Notes: generated from the letters alone by a model not told the origin. A stretch of DNA of 46,130 bases from Priapulus caudatus (GCF_000485595.1 NW_014577533.1:151310-197439); one strand, 5' to 3'. Positions 31,651-42,700 are shown, counted from the first letter of the stretch. Numbers and translations: made by a program.

Positions 31651-33559
31651 ACCCAATTAACCGTGTAGGCTGGAAGCAAGGTAGCAAAGATAAAACTGAG
31701 CAGCAATCACTGCGACCGACATCGCAACTATAAAAAAGCTTTTACGTGAATTCTTATGATCAGGAAGTCAATTTGATGAATGTTATTGTCTTGCGTTACA
31801 CTATAGGCCTCGGTCAATGTTATATACGTAGTAGCTCTGGTGTATTGATTTCTATACTCTCGATGTTTAGGTTTTGTTGGGTTGGGTAGAGTGAACAGTT
31901 GCAATCTAACAGGCATCAGAAAGAGAAGCTTTGCATGTTGATAGATTGTGAAATCTGAACTTTGGTTTCATATTTAGGTCTTGCGTATTAAGTTAAAAAA
32001 AAAACTCTGGAATGTGGCGGCAAGATAGGTATCTATGAGGGCAAGGTATAAATGATAAAACGTGAGTTAATTTATCATTGATTAATAAAATTACAGTTAG
32101 TATAGATCAATGTTATACGTTGAATTACATATAGCATAAAAAGGTCGGCAGTTGCACGGAGAGAGGAGGGAAACGCATGGAGGTAATACCCAAAATTTGA
32201 TAGACAATGCGGTTTGCTTTAACGTGTGAAAATATATGTAGCCTAAGTATCTGCAAAAGTTGCAATTGAGAGAGTCATAATACATCTATACACCACAAAA
32301 GTTTGTTGTGGTAATGCTTTGTAGATCTGCCTGCTAGTTGTGTTCATATGATACGGCAATGTTGATAGAAATACGAGACAATATTTGCTACATTTTAAGA
32401 CGATATATTTTAGCATAATTTTACAGCGCGTTTTCTGTAAAAAAAATATTTTAAAATATTTTAAAACGTTGAGATGTAATACGTCCATCTCTCTATACGC
32501 AATCTTGTACAACAACTTATTGGTAAGTTTCGTTAAACGTTCGCGGCTTCATCCGCCTGCGTTTGCATCGCTCGGCTTTCCACACCCGCACAGCAGCAGC
32601 ATCCGACAACAAAAAGTCACCTAATACCTCTCAGCGAGCTATTGACTTTTTTTTAAATACGCTTGATAGTATAGTCCTAAATACCGGGATCATGGGCGTA
32701 GACACGCGTGGCATATGTCGTTAAGTCGCAGGATCTGTTTCGGTTCACGTAAACTCACTGGAGCGAGACAGACGCAACACGGCGTATACTACATACAGAC
32801 ACAGACGCAACATACGCAACATGACTATATAGTTCACAGCACGGCTGGCCGTTATACTCATCAGTTGAAAATAAAACGACTCTGTTGCGACCTGTTGCCG
32901 CAAAAAAGTAAATACTTTAAATGCGTATCAGCGTCTCAACTCGTGAACACGTGCGCGCTAGGCGGGGGTTTTTCACGTACGCGGTTTAAAAACACATCTA
33001 TGTGCGTTCGAATTTTCGTTTTAAAAATGCGAACGCGAGCGGCAATGCACGTTTTACGACCCCTCGGAAAAAAAGAAACCGCGAAAATACATGGAATATA
33101 ATACACTAAACTCACTGCGAAATGTAAACGGGAATGTTAACGATAATTTGATCACTTTTCTTTTGCGCACAGTAGACGTGTATTTATTTACTATTTGAGA
33201 TGACCTTTACAGTCTAACATATACACAAGGCTCTTCTTATGTAAAACATTCGCTCTAGAATAAAGATCACGATAGAGTAATAATTTTCGTAGATTATTTG
33301 CAACTACCATTTGGAACCCAAAAACGATGTTAGTTACAAGTAGATATGCTAGAATAGCTTACATTTTGTGATGTAGATGGTGTTACATACACAAAGTAGG
33401 TGGCCGGGTGAGTGCAGACACAATTCATACTCCCGTTCCACGTGTATAGAGAAGGTTTACCTGGGTCCCAGATACAATAATGCACGCGTGCAAACAAGTT
33501 GTTTTTAAGTTTTCGTATTCAGGTAATGCTTTAACTACGTATTTGATATATTAACTGTT

Positions 33560-34735
33560 TGTCTGGTACAGTGTCAAATGCTTTCATAAAACCCATGTAT
33601 ATGCAATCTATATTCACACGATATTTACACGATATTTAATCGATATTCACACGATATGCGTCATCCGATATTTTAGACAAGGCATCACGAACGCGTTATA
33701 GCTGCACAGCAGTAAAGCGGCCGAATATGAATCCAAACGTCTTCCTACTAAATAGTTTGTTTCTTGCAAAAGTGTTGCACAATCTTTTCACGGATTAAAA
33801 ACTCTCATATTTTGTACACTGTGCTGATGATTCTAATTGACATACAGTTGCTCGGTTGCATCTCTCCTAAGCACTGTGTTTATTGTTATTCTTCTTACTC
33901 AGAGTTATGTCAGCAGAAACCTTATTCTTATTTCGCCAATTAGGCTGACCACTGTCCAAGTGACGAGGAACGAACATATCCTGCAAAGTTATATCCCCTG
34001 TATAGTCCTTCATACTTAGATAAATTTATGTTCATGTCCCTTTCCACAGCAGCGTACTGTTCCTTGTCAAACGAGTGCTTCATTCGTCGAGTGCTATTAG
34101 CTCTTGGTATTATCCATATTAATATAACAGTGTAAGTCAAATGATAATATCGCATGATCCCTGCACCATAGTGCATAGTCTGATTTCACCTATCATATTT
34201 TCTTCATTTGTAAAGGTCATGTCAAGTTCTTAATCGTACTTGGTGACCCATCAGTCATCAATCTTATCGGCCGGTGTACATGTTGGAATAAGTACAAATC
34301 TCGTATCGATTCAACAAATTTGAATTCATTGCTAAGCTCAGATTTTGTCGTGTTAATTCCACTAAATACAGTTATAGTTGAAATCGCTGAGGAATAGCCT
34401 GGTGGTTAATTATCGGTTAGCGGCAGAGCACATCTGATGGGCATATCAAACAGTTTATTGTTCTTGCGAGCCACTGTCATTCCTATACATACATACAATC
34501 AAGAGCATATAAAGAATCCCAAATATATATATAATACTCTTCTTTACATGCTCTTGATACAATGGGTAATTTAGCATCTTTATCCAGTCTAATTTCTCTC
34601 CAACACGCTTCGTCATAATCCACGAGGTCTTCCATATCGGCAGTCCTAGGAGTTTCGCGAGTGCAAATATGTACACTCGTACCTTCTGTCGACTGAAAGC
34701 CACGTTTAGCGAGTGTAATTCGTAAGATATTCACT
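33560..34735 (-). pseudogene. LINE relic, duplicate of 22376-23540
   Basis: It has the same endonuclease (CWREIRLDKDAKLPIV) and RT (AFDTVP) motifs and the same frame breaks as the first copy, with a few private changes. Confidence 0.72.
34500..34556. mobile_element. Micro-palindrome, 57 bp (duplicate of 23307)
   Basis: Same insertion site in the LINE ORF. One stem base has changed (TTTACATGCTCTTG), breaking one pair. Confidence 0.8.
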
Positions 34736-34808
34736 GTGATGCCCCCCCCCCCAGTGTGATATCTCGATAGTGTTCTTGGCTTGACCTCGGTAATTGCTAT
34801 AACATAAG

Positions 34809-34844
34809 CAAGAGCTAATAATACCTAGCTATTATTAGCTCTTG
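34809..34844. mobile_element. Micro-palindrome, 36 bp (duplicate of 23617)
   Basis: Same sequence and flanks as the 23617 element. Confidence 0.75.
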
Positions 34845-35132
34845 ATATAAGGTTTCTCGATAATCGCAATCATCTTTACTTCTGCCATTTTATTTGATGA
34901 AGAGTCTGCATAAGTGACAATTAACACACGGCCATTCATTATCATTGTCTTAAGATAACGTTTTTACGTCATGTACCAGCGAAGTATTTTTGCATAGATG
35001 CACGCTTACTCTTCATCGATGATGTAAAATTATAATGCTATAATCTATTGACTCCATGAACAGTTAAGTACAGCTAGATAATACACTTTACAGAAAACAA
35101 TCTGCGATAAGCACATTCTTGTCTCAAACGCA

Positions 35133-35162
35133 GGTACGCCACGTGATCAGGACGTCATACAG
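35133..35162 (+). pseudogene. Type I exon 1 relic, start codon lost
   Basis: CACGTGATCAGGACGTCATACAG followed by GTATGT. Compared with the 23941 relic it also has G to A after AGG. No downstream exon 2. Confidence 0.7.
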
Positions 35163-35522
35163 GTATGTCCATAGTAATAACTTACAGAAACATCAATAGT
35201 TCGGTTTCCGTTTATGTTTACATCGAACTTGCGTGTTAGAATAGGAGCGTTGAAATCCTGGTAAGGACTAAGGATCTATATACAGGGAAGAGTAAAAACG
35301 AGTATAAACTAGATATATGGGTTAATATATCCATCGTTGACAATTTTACAGTTCGTATTGATTACGAAGGGCATTGTTCTACGGCTGCTTCCACCTTCGC
35401 GTAATTATGAATCAGCTTAGCAATGGCCGTGCAATAATAAAATGCTCTTTACTATCCACATTACCGCACCTCTGTCTCCGAGTAGTATTTCCATGGCGTT
35501 CATACGCACACACAAACACAAA

Positions 35523-35524
<2 letters not shown>

Positions 35525-35590
<66 letters not shown>
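35525..35590. repeat. (CA)n microsatellite
   Basis: About 66 bp of CA units followed by CACG/GCAC-rich DNA; repeated at 38674-38746. Confidence 0.97.
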
Positions 35591-35739
35591 TGTACACACG
35601 AACGCACGCAGATACGCATGTACACGTACAACCGCATGCAAGCACACATGCTCGTGCACGCGCATGCACGGATGTAGGCGCAGATTTTCCCACCGATTGG
35701 CTCTGTGTGCATCTAGATTAAATAATCAGATAAGCTAAT

Positions 35740-36900
35740 GTGTTGATGCAGCGGTGCTGCCCTCCATTGAGCAATTTGATTACTTTTATGGGTATATTCT
35801 GATACAGTTGAAATATGGTCAATAGCCACAGATCACGACAGCCGCATGTGTGCTCAAAATTCACTGGTGAGGAGCAATCGATTAGGACAGATTGTGATTA
35901 ATTGATCGATTGACAGATTGACACTCACGTGTTTAAGGGTTAGGGTTAGTTAATTGCATCACCTGCATTCAATATTCAGTTGTTGTTCTTCGATCACTCA
36001 AATAAATTTGTTTGCGCACGCACGGGGTCATTTCTGTGCTAATGCTAGACTGTGTCCGTTTGGATGCTGTGTAGTAGAATGGAAGCTTGCAGTGGGTTTA
36101 GTGAAGGTGCCTCAAACGAATGTGGACCAGTCTATGCGAAGCCTGGCACGGTAAATTTCCAGAAAATCGAAGTTTCTTTTCGACATTCGACGTTTAGGGG
36201 CCCGAACTGAAACTAGAATTATGACAAAAGTATATAATGACAAATGTCATTGTATGACAATGTAAGAAGTAAGATTCCTGGTTTCCACTAGTGTATGATA
36301 GCTACAACATTGGGAACTAGTCTTATTATGATTATGAGGGTTGCTTCTGTATAGTTTCAGAAGTGTGTTGGTGGGAGCTGGGTTGGCGGAACGGGTTAGT
36401 GACCAAAGAGTTGAACTCAAACAAGGAGTTGTGAGGCAGGTTGTGAGAGACTTTTAGGAGTGTAGTAAGACTGAGGTACAACATGTAGTGGGACATATTG
36501 TGATGGAAGTATCGAAACTTATTTTGAAGTAAGTATTGCAACAGGTATGGTACTATCGAGACAGACTGCCGGAGCTGTATTGGGAGAGGTAGGGTAATAC
36601 AGTTACTGAACCAGCTGTCAGGATAGTGGTAATACAGACTGCTTTGAATAGTTGAACAGTGGGTTCGCATTGTGTGTTAATCTTGCATGTTGTTCTTACG
36701 CGTACGCTTTACCTGCAGGTCTTACCTGTGCGGTATTACCTGTGAATATATCCTCTAGTCCTCGAATGTATACAGTAACACCCTTTACAAGGTTAATTAC
36801 CACTTACAGTCGTCAGTATTACAACTAGTCTCATATATCAACCACATTTAAAGTCATTCCTAGCTTTCGCGTGAAATTTTTTGTACGGAAGCATAGTATT
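35740..36900. other. Non-coding unique DNA of block C
   Basis: I recognise no gene. The 112-codon minus frame at 36332-36670 and the 66-codon plus frame at 35954-36154 are duplicated without change, but a very recent duplication explains that without selection. Confidence 0.5.
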
Positions 36901-36922
36901 TATAAATGGATTGTAATAATAG

Positions 36923-36973
36923 CATATAAAGAAGGATATAAAGATATAAAGAGACCTTCTTTATATGCTCTTG
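36923..36973. mobile_element. Micro-palindrome, 51 bp, flanked by 13-bp direct repeat
   Basis: GCATATAAAGAAGG pairs with CCTTCTTTATATGC, and the right end is CTCTTG. ATTGTAATAATAG occurs on both sides (36910-36922, 36974-36986). The left end lacks the CAAGAG half, unlike the other members. Confidence 0.65.
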
Positions 36974-37354
36974 ATTGTAATAATAGCGATGTAATAATAT
37001 CTCCTTCGACAACATCGTCTGACATGTCTGTGATGAATTTCAAGCATGCGTGTACACGCGTGATGCTAACTTATTGTGTAATAGTCAAATAAGCTCAGAC
37101 GGCCGGTGCGACTGCAACGAATGTTCGCTTGTCGTGCCTCCGTGAGGGGCGTTCGCTTGTCGCACGTCTGTGAGAAGGTCGCGTGCGCCTTGCCGCGGAA
37201 CTGCGCGCAAGATTCGCGCTTAGCGGGCAGGATCAACACCTCTCAGGCGACGCTTCTCTGGTATCCGGTCTTTCATCTGGATTCGCATTTTTGGTTGGGA
37301 GCTAGTGCATACACACGCGCAGCAAGGCAAGTTCAACACATGGATCCGAAGTGA

Positions 37355-37362
37355 CAAGGTCA
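37355..37362 (+). promoter_or_regulatory. Nuclear-receptor-like half-site upstream of copy 5
   Basis: CAAGGTCA, same context as copy 4. Confidence 0.4.
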
Positions 37363-37466
37363 CAACCTATAGACTAATCTTGAGTGCGTGTCTTGTTGGC
37401 ACAAACCCGCATAATGCAGTGCGCACGCATTGCCCTAGTTAGCAGGCATTCTCAGGCATACGCAGG

Positions 37467-37671
37467 GAGCGTGTATTTTTTCCTAGGTCAATCAAGAACA
37501 TAGATAGGGCTCTAGCGAGCGCTGCCATTGGTTGATACAAATCACGTGCCTCAAACTCCTGTTTTCACTGCATTGCATTCACTGCGTCATTGAGCGACGA
37601 AACAAGCCCAACCAATAGCAGCGCTCACTACAGCCCTATGTTCTTGATTGACCTAGGAAAAAAAATCACGC
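37467..37671. mobile_element. 205-bp foldback MITE in the copy 5 promoter
   Basis: Arms of about 65 bp (TTTTTTCCTAGGTCAATCAA near 37476 and its complement near 37650) surround a roughly 75-bp loop. ACGCAGG occurs at 37460-37466 and 37672-37678, a candidate 7-bp target duplication. Copy 4 has no insertion at this point. The element ends only about 14 bp before the TATA box. Confidence 0.75.
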
Positions 37672-37684
37672 ACGCAGGCGTAGG

Positions 37685-37690
37685 TATAAA
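37685..37690 (+). promoter_or_regulatory. TATA box of copy 5
   Basis: TATAAA in the conserved GGTATAAACGGGTAAGTGCA context. Confidence 0.55.
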
Positions 37691-37784
37691 CGGGTAAGTG
37701 CAGACATGAGTCATAACCCGCCGTACGCCTGCAGATATCTGAGCATGGACTGTCCCTCGTATCTTATTAAAAACAGGTTGTCGT

Positions 37785-38250
37785 ATGTTTTCGTGCCTTT
37801 CGGTGATGCTATTGGTGCCTACAGGAACTTTAATAGCAACTTGTATGCCACGAAGCGTCTACATAGAAGTGAGCAGCAGCAGTAGCAGCGCCACCAGCAC
37901 CACTACCACCAGCAGCAGCAGCAGCAGCGTTAGCAGCAACAGCACAGCAATGACAACGCTCTACAGGTATGTTAACTATTCTTAACGATTACCGACGTTA
38001 GATAACCGGATCGCAAAAGATATATGGCGACGCAATGTAAACGTAACATTACAACGCACGTATAATTATTTACGCAGTTTACAATGTGCTTACATTGGAG
38101 GCGGATCGCAGGTAACGGCAAGCGCCACACCCACGGACGTTCTTGTGTTTTGTTGCAGGGACGCAACAATGGCCGACCGTGATCAAGTGCTCAGCATTCA
38201 GGTTTATGATGGACTAGATTATCTGCCCAGCACCTACGACAAGCACGTCA
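37785..38250 (+). pseudogene. NAT16-like copy 5 (type II), 5' part: exon 1 and partial exon 2
   Basis: The minimal exon 1 is 37950-37966 (MTTLYR). Exon 2 starts at 38159 and reads ATMADRDQVLSIQVYDGLDY to STYDKHV, then ends at about 38250 where block C begins. An upstream ATG at 37785 opens a signal-peptide-like, Ser/Thr-rich leader that here is in frame with MTTLYR and with exon 2. In this copy the protein could therefore begin with about 55 extra residues. The remainder of exon 2, exon 3 and the first half of exon 4 are gone, replaced by 38253-40333. Confidence 0.8.
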
Positions 38251-38290
38251 AAAAACAATCTGCGATAAGCACATTCTTGTCTCAAACGCA

Positions 38291-38320
38291 GGTACGCCAC
38301 GTGATCAGGACGTCATACAG
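38291..38320 (+). pseudogene. Type I exon 1 relic, start codon lost (third copy)
   Basis: Identical to the relic at 35133-35162; GTATGT donor at 38321. Confidence 0.7.
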
Positions 38321-38680
38321 GTATGTCCATAGTAATAACTTACAGAAACATCAATAGTTCGGTTTCCGTTTATGTTTACATCGAACTTGCGTGTTAGAAT
38401 AGGAGCGTTAAAATCCTGGTAAGGACTAAGGATCCATATACAGGGAAGAGTAAAAACGAGTATAAACTAGATATATGGGTCAATATATCCATCGTTGACA
38501 ATTTTACAGTTTGTATTGATTACGAAGGGCATTGTTCTACGGCTGCTTCCACCTTCGCGTAATTATGAATCTGCTTAGCAATGGCCGTCCAATAATAAAA
38601 TGCTCTTTACTATCCACATTACCACACTTTTGTCTCCGAGTAATATTTCCATGGCGTTCATACGCACACACAAACACACA

Positions 38681-38748
<68 letters not shown>

Positions 38749-40080
38749 TGTACACACGAACGCACGCAGATACGCATGTACACGTACAACCGCATGCAAG
38801 CACACATGCTCGTGCACGCGCATGCACGGATGTAGGCGCAGATTTTCCCACCGATTGGCTCTGTGTGCATCTAGATTAAATAATCAGATAAGCTAATGTG
38901 TTGATGCAGCGGTGCTGCCCTCCATTGAGCAATTTGATTACTTTTATGGGTATATTCTGATACAGTTGAAATATGGTCAATAGCCACAGATCACGACAGC
39001 CGCATGTGTGCTCAAAATTCACTGGTGAGGAGCAATCGATTAGGACAGATTGTGATTAATTGATCGATTGACAGATTGACACTCACGTGTTTAAGGGTTA
39101 GGGTTAGTTAATTGCATCACCTGCATTCAATATTCAGTTGTTGTTCTTCGATCACTCAAATAAATTTGTTTGCGCACGCACGGGGTCATTTCTGTGCTAA
39201 TGCTAGACTGTGTCCGTTTGGATGCTGTGTAGTAGAATGGAAGCTTGCAGTGGGTTTAGTGAAGGTGCCTCAAACGAATGTGGACCAGTCTATGCGAAGC
39301 CTGGCACGGTAAATTTCCAGAAAATCGAAGTTTCTTTTCGACATTCGACGTTTAGGGGCCCGAACTGAAACTAGAATTATGACAAAAGTATATAATGACA
39401 AATGTCATTGTATGACAATGTAAGAAGTAAGATTCCTGGTTTCCACTAGTGTATGATAGCTACAACATTGGGAACTAGTCTTATTATGATTATGAGGGTT
39501 GCTTCTGTATAGTTTCAGAAGTGTGTTGGTGGGAGCTGGGTTGGCGGAACGGGTTAGTGACCAAAGAGTTGAACTCAAACAAGGAGTTGTGAGGCAGGTT
39601 GTGAGAGACTTTTAGGAGTGTAGTAAGACTGAGGTACAACATGTAGTGGGACATATTGTGATGGAAGTATCGAAACTTATTTTGAAGTAAGTATTGCAAC
39701 AGGTATGGTACTATCGAGACAGACTGCCGGAGCTGTATTGGGAGAGGTAGGGTAATACAGTTACTGAACCAGCTGTCAGGATAGTGGTAATACAGACTGC
39801 TTTGAATAGTTGAACAGTGGGTTCGCATTGTGTGTTAATCTTGCATGTTGTTCTTACGCGTACGCTTTACCTGCAGGTCTTACCTGTGCGGTATTACCTG
39901 TGAATATATCCTCTAGTCCTCGAATGTATACAGTAACACCCTTTACAAGGTTAATTACCACTTACAGTCGTCAGTATTACAACTAGTCTCATATATCAAC
40001 CACATTTAAAGTCATTCCTAGCTTTCGCGTGAAATTTTTTGTACGGAAGCATAGTATTTATAAATGGATTGTAATAATAG

Positions 40081-40131
40081 CATATAAAGAAGGATATAAA
40101 GATATAAAGAGACCTTCTTTATATGCTCTTG
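40081..40131. mobile_element. Micro-palindrome, 51 bp (duplicate of 36923)
   Basis: Same sequence and 13-bp flanking repeats at an offset of 3158. Confidence 0.65.
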
Positions 40132-40333
40132 ATTGTAATAATAGCGATGTAATAATATCTCCTTCGACAACATCGTCTGACATGTCTGTGATGAATTTCA
40201 AGCATGCGTGTACACGCGTGATGCTAACTTATTGTGTAATAGTCAAATAAGCTCAGACGGCCGGTGCGACTGCAACGAATGTTCGCTTGTCGTGCCTCCG
40301 TGAGGGGCGTTCGCTTGTCGCACGTCTGTGAGA

Positions 40334-40613
40334 ATCTGATCGCGACCTGGCCATCCAGCATGTCTATTCTCAAGTTCACAGGCACAGCGTGATGTTACCA
40401 ATGTACAACGCTAAAATGCATGTCTTTTTCTACCTTAATTGTCCTGCAACGAGAGAAGACATTCGGGATGCATTGCAAAAGATTGGAATAGAATTTCGTG
40501 AAAGTTTTCTCCATACAAAAATCCCCTACATGAGCGGGTATCTGCATCCCGTAACTGACACGCAATCAGGAATGACAAAGAGTGCAACCAACAGCCGTGC
40601 ATCTAAATTGTAA
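40334..40613 (+). pseudogene. NAT16-like copy 5 (type II), 3' part of exon 4
   Basis: It resumes at SDRDLAIQHVYSQVHRHSVM and runs open to NSRASKL and TAA at 40611-40613. It is nearly identical to the corresponding part of copy 4 exon 4 and shows what the natural C-terminus of copy 4 was before its own junction at 31622. Confidence 0.8.
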
Positions 40614-41204
40614 TATTCCGAGAAACCATTTGCAATGTTTGTGCGCACTATATCGATGTTGTACTCTGATTAAATTACAAGCTCATTGCCGCCGTACCCG
40701 CACAAATACGGTCCACGTATCGATTGAAACAAACTGATATAAATCCATATCTTTAAATTTCAATACGTCTGTTGTTAATATTACGTTAGGGGATCTGTGT
40801 AGACACTCCCATAGATTACTTTAACAGACGCTATAACATGATTTCAGGAGTGAATAATAATAGATAATAATATATTATTATTTACTCCTGATGATATGAT
40901 GCGAGGTGTCAATCAACGATTTTCGGTCGAAAGTTGGTGTGAACTTTAAAATAGATTATTACTGAAATCCCATGCCAACACAATAAAAATATGAATATTA
41001 AAGCTAGTAGTGTGTAGTTATGTCATTTTTCCAACTAAACACAATAGCCAGAAGTTCATTAAACATTCTGACCTCCAACAACTAAGGCAAACTTTCTCAA
41101 AATACGAATTAACCTCAAATTACGTTCGGGGAAGGGGTCCCTTCGGAGCTATCGGTTTTGTCTATGCCTCCGAAAGCACCCCCTCCCCGAAGATGGTGTG
41201 AGGT
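40614..41204. other. Spacer after copy 5
   Basis: No gene recognised. It holds the micro-palindrome at 40845 and most of an imperfect foldback (41111-41205). Confidence 0.5.
40845..40890. mobile_element. Micro-palindrome, 46 bp (CAGGAG/CTCCTG)
   Basis: CAGGAGTGAATAATAATA pairs with TATTATTATTTACTCCTG with one mismatch. ATGATTT on the left and ATGATAT on the right form a 7-bp repeat with one mismatch. Confidence 0.72.
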
Positions 41205-41205
41205 T
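41111..41205. repeat. Imperfect 95-bp foldback
   Basis: AACCTCA, TTCGGGGAAGGGG and TTCGGAG on the left pair with CTCCGAA, CCCCTCCCCGAA and TGAGGTT on the right. It sits at the left border of the copy 7 relic. A MITE is possible; no target duplication was seen. Confidence 0.5.
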
Positions 41206-41750
41206 GGAAACTCACATAGTTTGCAACGCGGAATGTACAAGTTATTTTGTATTCAATAAATAAATTTTAGAATGTGTTATTGTAACATCTTCGAAATCTT
41301 TCCAGAAAAGGTCAAAAGTCATTAATAAACAATTATAGTTATAGACAAGTACAAGATAGCGTATTAAATTTTGACGACACAAAGTTCATATCTAGTTCTC
41401 ACTTAGTCGTCCGGCACTCACGTGAGAATTAACATCGATATCTACTCGACCGACCGCGAGATGGCGCTTAAGCACCTGCGTGCAGGTGCGCGCATCAGCA
41501 AAGCACGCATATGAAGTCATTAACAGGTCACATTGGGATTCAGTTCATGGAACTGTTCAATTGCCTGCTAGAAAGAGAAGCGATACTTTGGTTAATATGT
41601 GCATGGAGCTACGAATTTTTTTTGGATTTTGGGCTGATTGAAAGATCTACGTATGTTTGACTCCCTGAGTCCAATATAACACGTGCACACGCGAAGGAAG
41701 ATAGAAAAGGTATAACGAAGGCATCACTAAACAGAGCATAGAAACTTTAA
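41205..41750 (+). pseudogene. NAT16-like copy 7 (type I) relic: end of exon 3, intron, 3' half of exon 4
   Basis: GGAAACTCACATAGTTTGCAA corresponds to the end of type I exon 3 (ETRIVCNA), with the donor GTATGT changed to GAATGT. The following intron resembles that of copy 3 (AAAAGGTCAAAA, GACGACACAA). From 41406 (CCGGCACTCACGTGA) to TAA at 41748-41750 it matches exon 4 from SGTHVKFDIDIYSSDRE onward, with many stops and indels. The part encoding WMPYR is deleted. Confidence 0.75.
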
Positions 41751-41881
41751 CAATCGAGGTCTTTACGCGAATTCTATCAAGCGATTATTTGTTTGTTAGA
41801 AATGTGTTATCAGATAGTTAAGAATCACATAGATAGATTCTGTGATAAAGCGGGGGGAACATCATCTAAATGCTATATTAA

Positions 41882-42368
41882 AGGCTCACAATGCGCATCC
41901 AAACGCTAATTTCTCCAGTACTAGACTAGCAAATACTTCGTGGCATGCATAATCACACTACCTTATGACAAAATAAACTCAATTCCTCCCATTTCACTGC
42001 ACGTTGTCTTATAAAAGGTATTTTGAAAATACCTCCAATGTTGTTGAAATTCTCCGATGTTGTTGACAGTATCCCCTATCCCCAAGCAACCGTGCAGCGG
42101 TGCTGCGGTACAGCGGTACGGGCGCAGCAAAGATAAAAACATGTGACGTCACGTCACCACTTCGAGGCTATATTGTTTGGCAAACAGTCGGCGTTTGCGC
42201 CAGAATGCCAGTTTTCTCACCTCTTTCTTGTGGGTTTTAAGCAAACGCGCAGTGAAATGGGAGCAACTAGAGTTTATTTTGTCATAAGGTAGTGTGATTA
42301 TGCATGACACGAAGTATTTGCTAGTCTAGTACTGGAGAAATTAGCGTTTGGATGCGCATTGTGAGCCT
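41882..42368. mobile_element. 487-bp foldback element with TTAA target duplication
   Basis: Inverted arms of about 125 bp begin AGGCTCACAATGCGCATCC and end with the complement. TTAA lies at both borders (41878-41881, 42369-42372), suggesting a piggyBac- or Kolobok-type non-autonomous element. A TA duplication with TTAAAGG termini would also fit. The short interior has no coding capacity. Confidence 0.78.
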
Positions 42369-42372
42369 TTAA

Positions 42373-42700
42373 TAAAAAAAAACTTTGCAATTTGGGTAAG
42401 GACAAATCTCTACAGGAATGATTAAAAGTGAGGATAAACTGGAGTTGTAAGGAAAAATATGGGTTGATATATCCTCCGTTGACATTTTGACATTGAAATA
42501 CGTATAGTAACAATAAAAAACACGGTACATATTTATAGATACACGCACATATAAGGCGAGCGAGTGGCAGTACTAGTGCCAATAATATTATGCCACGCAA
42601 AGCAGCGTGGTAGTTTCCCAAAATGCCGTGCGCCGCCTATAGCCCTGTACTTGCATCCATTTACAGAAACATAAATAGATTGCGTATTTATTTAGCATTA
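42373..42700. other. Spacer with diverged copy of block B/C flank
   Basis: GGTAAGGAC, then GATAAACT, ATATGGGTT, ATATATCC and CGTTGACA match in order the sequence after the exon 1 relics (about 35255-35345). This segment therefore derives from the same ancestral spacer but is older. No gene. Confidence 0.55.

Larger units (their letters stand above)
31622..35520. repeat. Segmental duplication B, second copy (with 20021-24330)
   Basis: It starts abruptly inside exon 4 of copy 4 and runs to the (CA)n tract. It lacks the 380-bp internal duplication. It shares the LINE relic and both micro-palindromes, so these insertions predate the duplication. A short ATATTTACACGATATTTAAT-type expansion at 33620-33655 is private to this copy. 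Confidence 0.92.
35095..37175. repeat. Segmental duplication C, first copy (with 38253-40333)
   Basis: The two copies keep a constant offset of 3158 bp over all 2.08 kb, including the (CA)n tract, and several identical frames recur at exactly that spacing. This segment begins in the start-less exon 1 context and contains (CA)n at 35525-35588, non-coding DNA and a palindrome at 36923. Confidence 0.95.
37281..38250. repeat. Segmental duplication D, second copy (with 28870-29640)
   Basis: Type II promoter and 5' exons of copy 5. It matches the copy 4 upstream region apart from small indels and the foldback at 37467-37671. Confidence 0.88.
38253..40333. repeat. Segmental duplication C, second copy, inserted within copy 5
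   Basis: It carries a start-less type I exon 1 relic (38291-38320), (CA)n and the 40081 palindrome. Its left end abuts exon 2 coding sequence (AAGCACGTC) and its right end abuts exon 4 coding sequence (TCTGATCGCGACCTGG). Confidence 0.95.

Noticed and set aside
35936-35957. TTAAGGGTTAGGGTTAG resembling telomeric repeat (also at 39094)
   Set aside because: Only two units; too short to be an interstitial telomere tract.
36332-36670. 112-codon minus frame duplicated identically at 39490-39828
   Set aside because: The recent block duplication explains the identity; no family match, signal or splice context.
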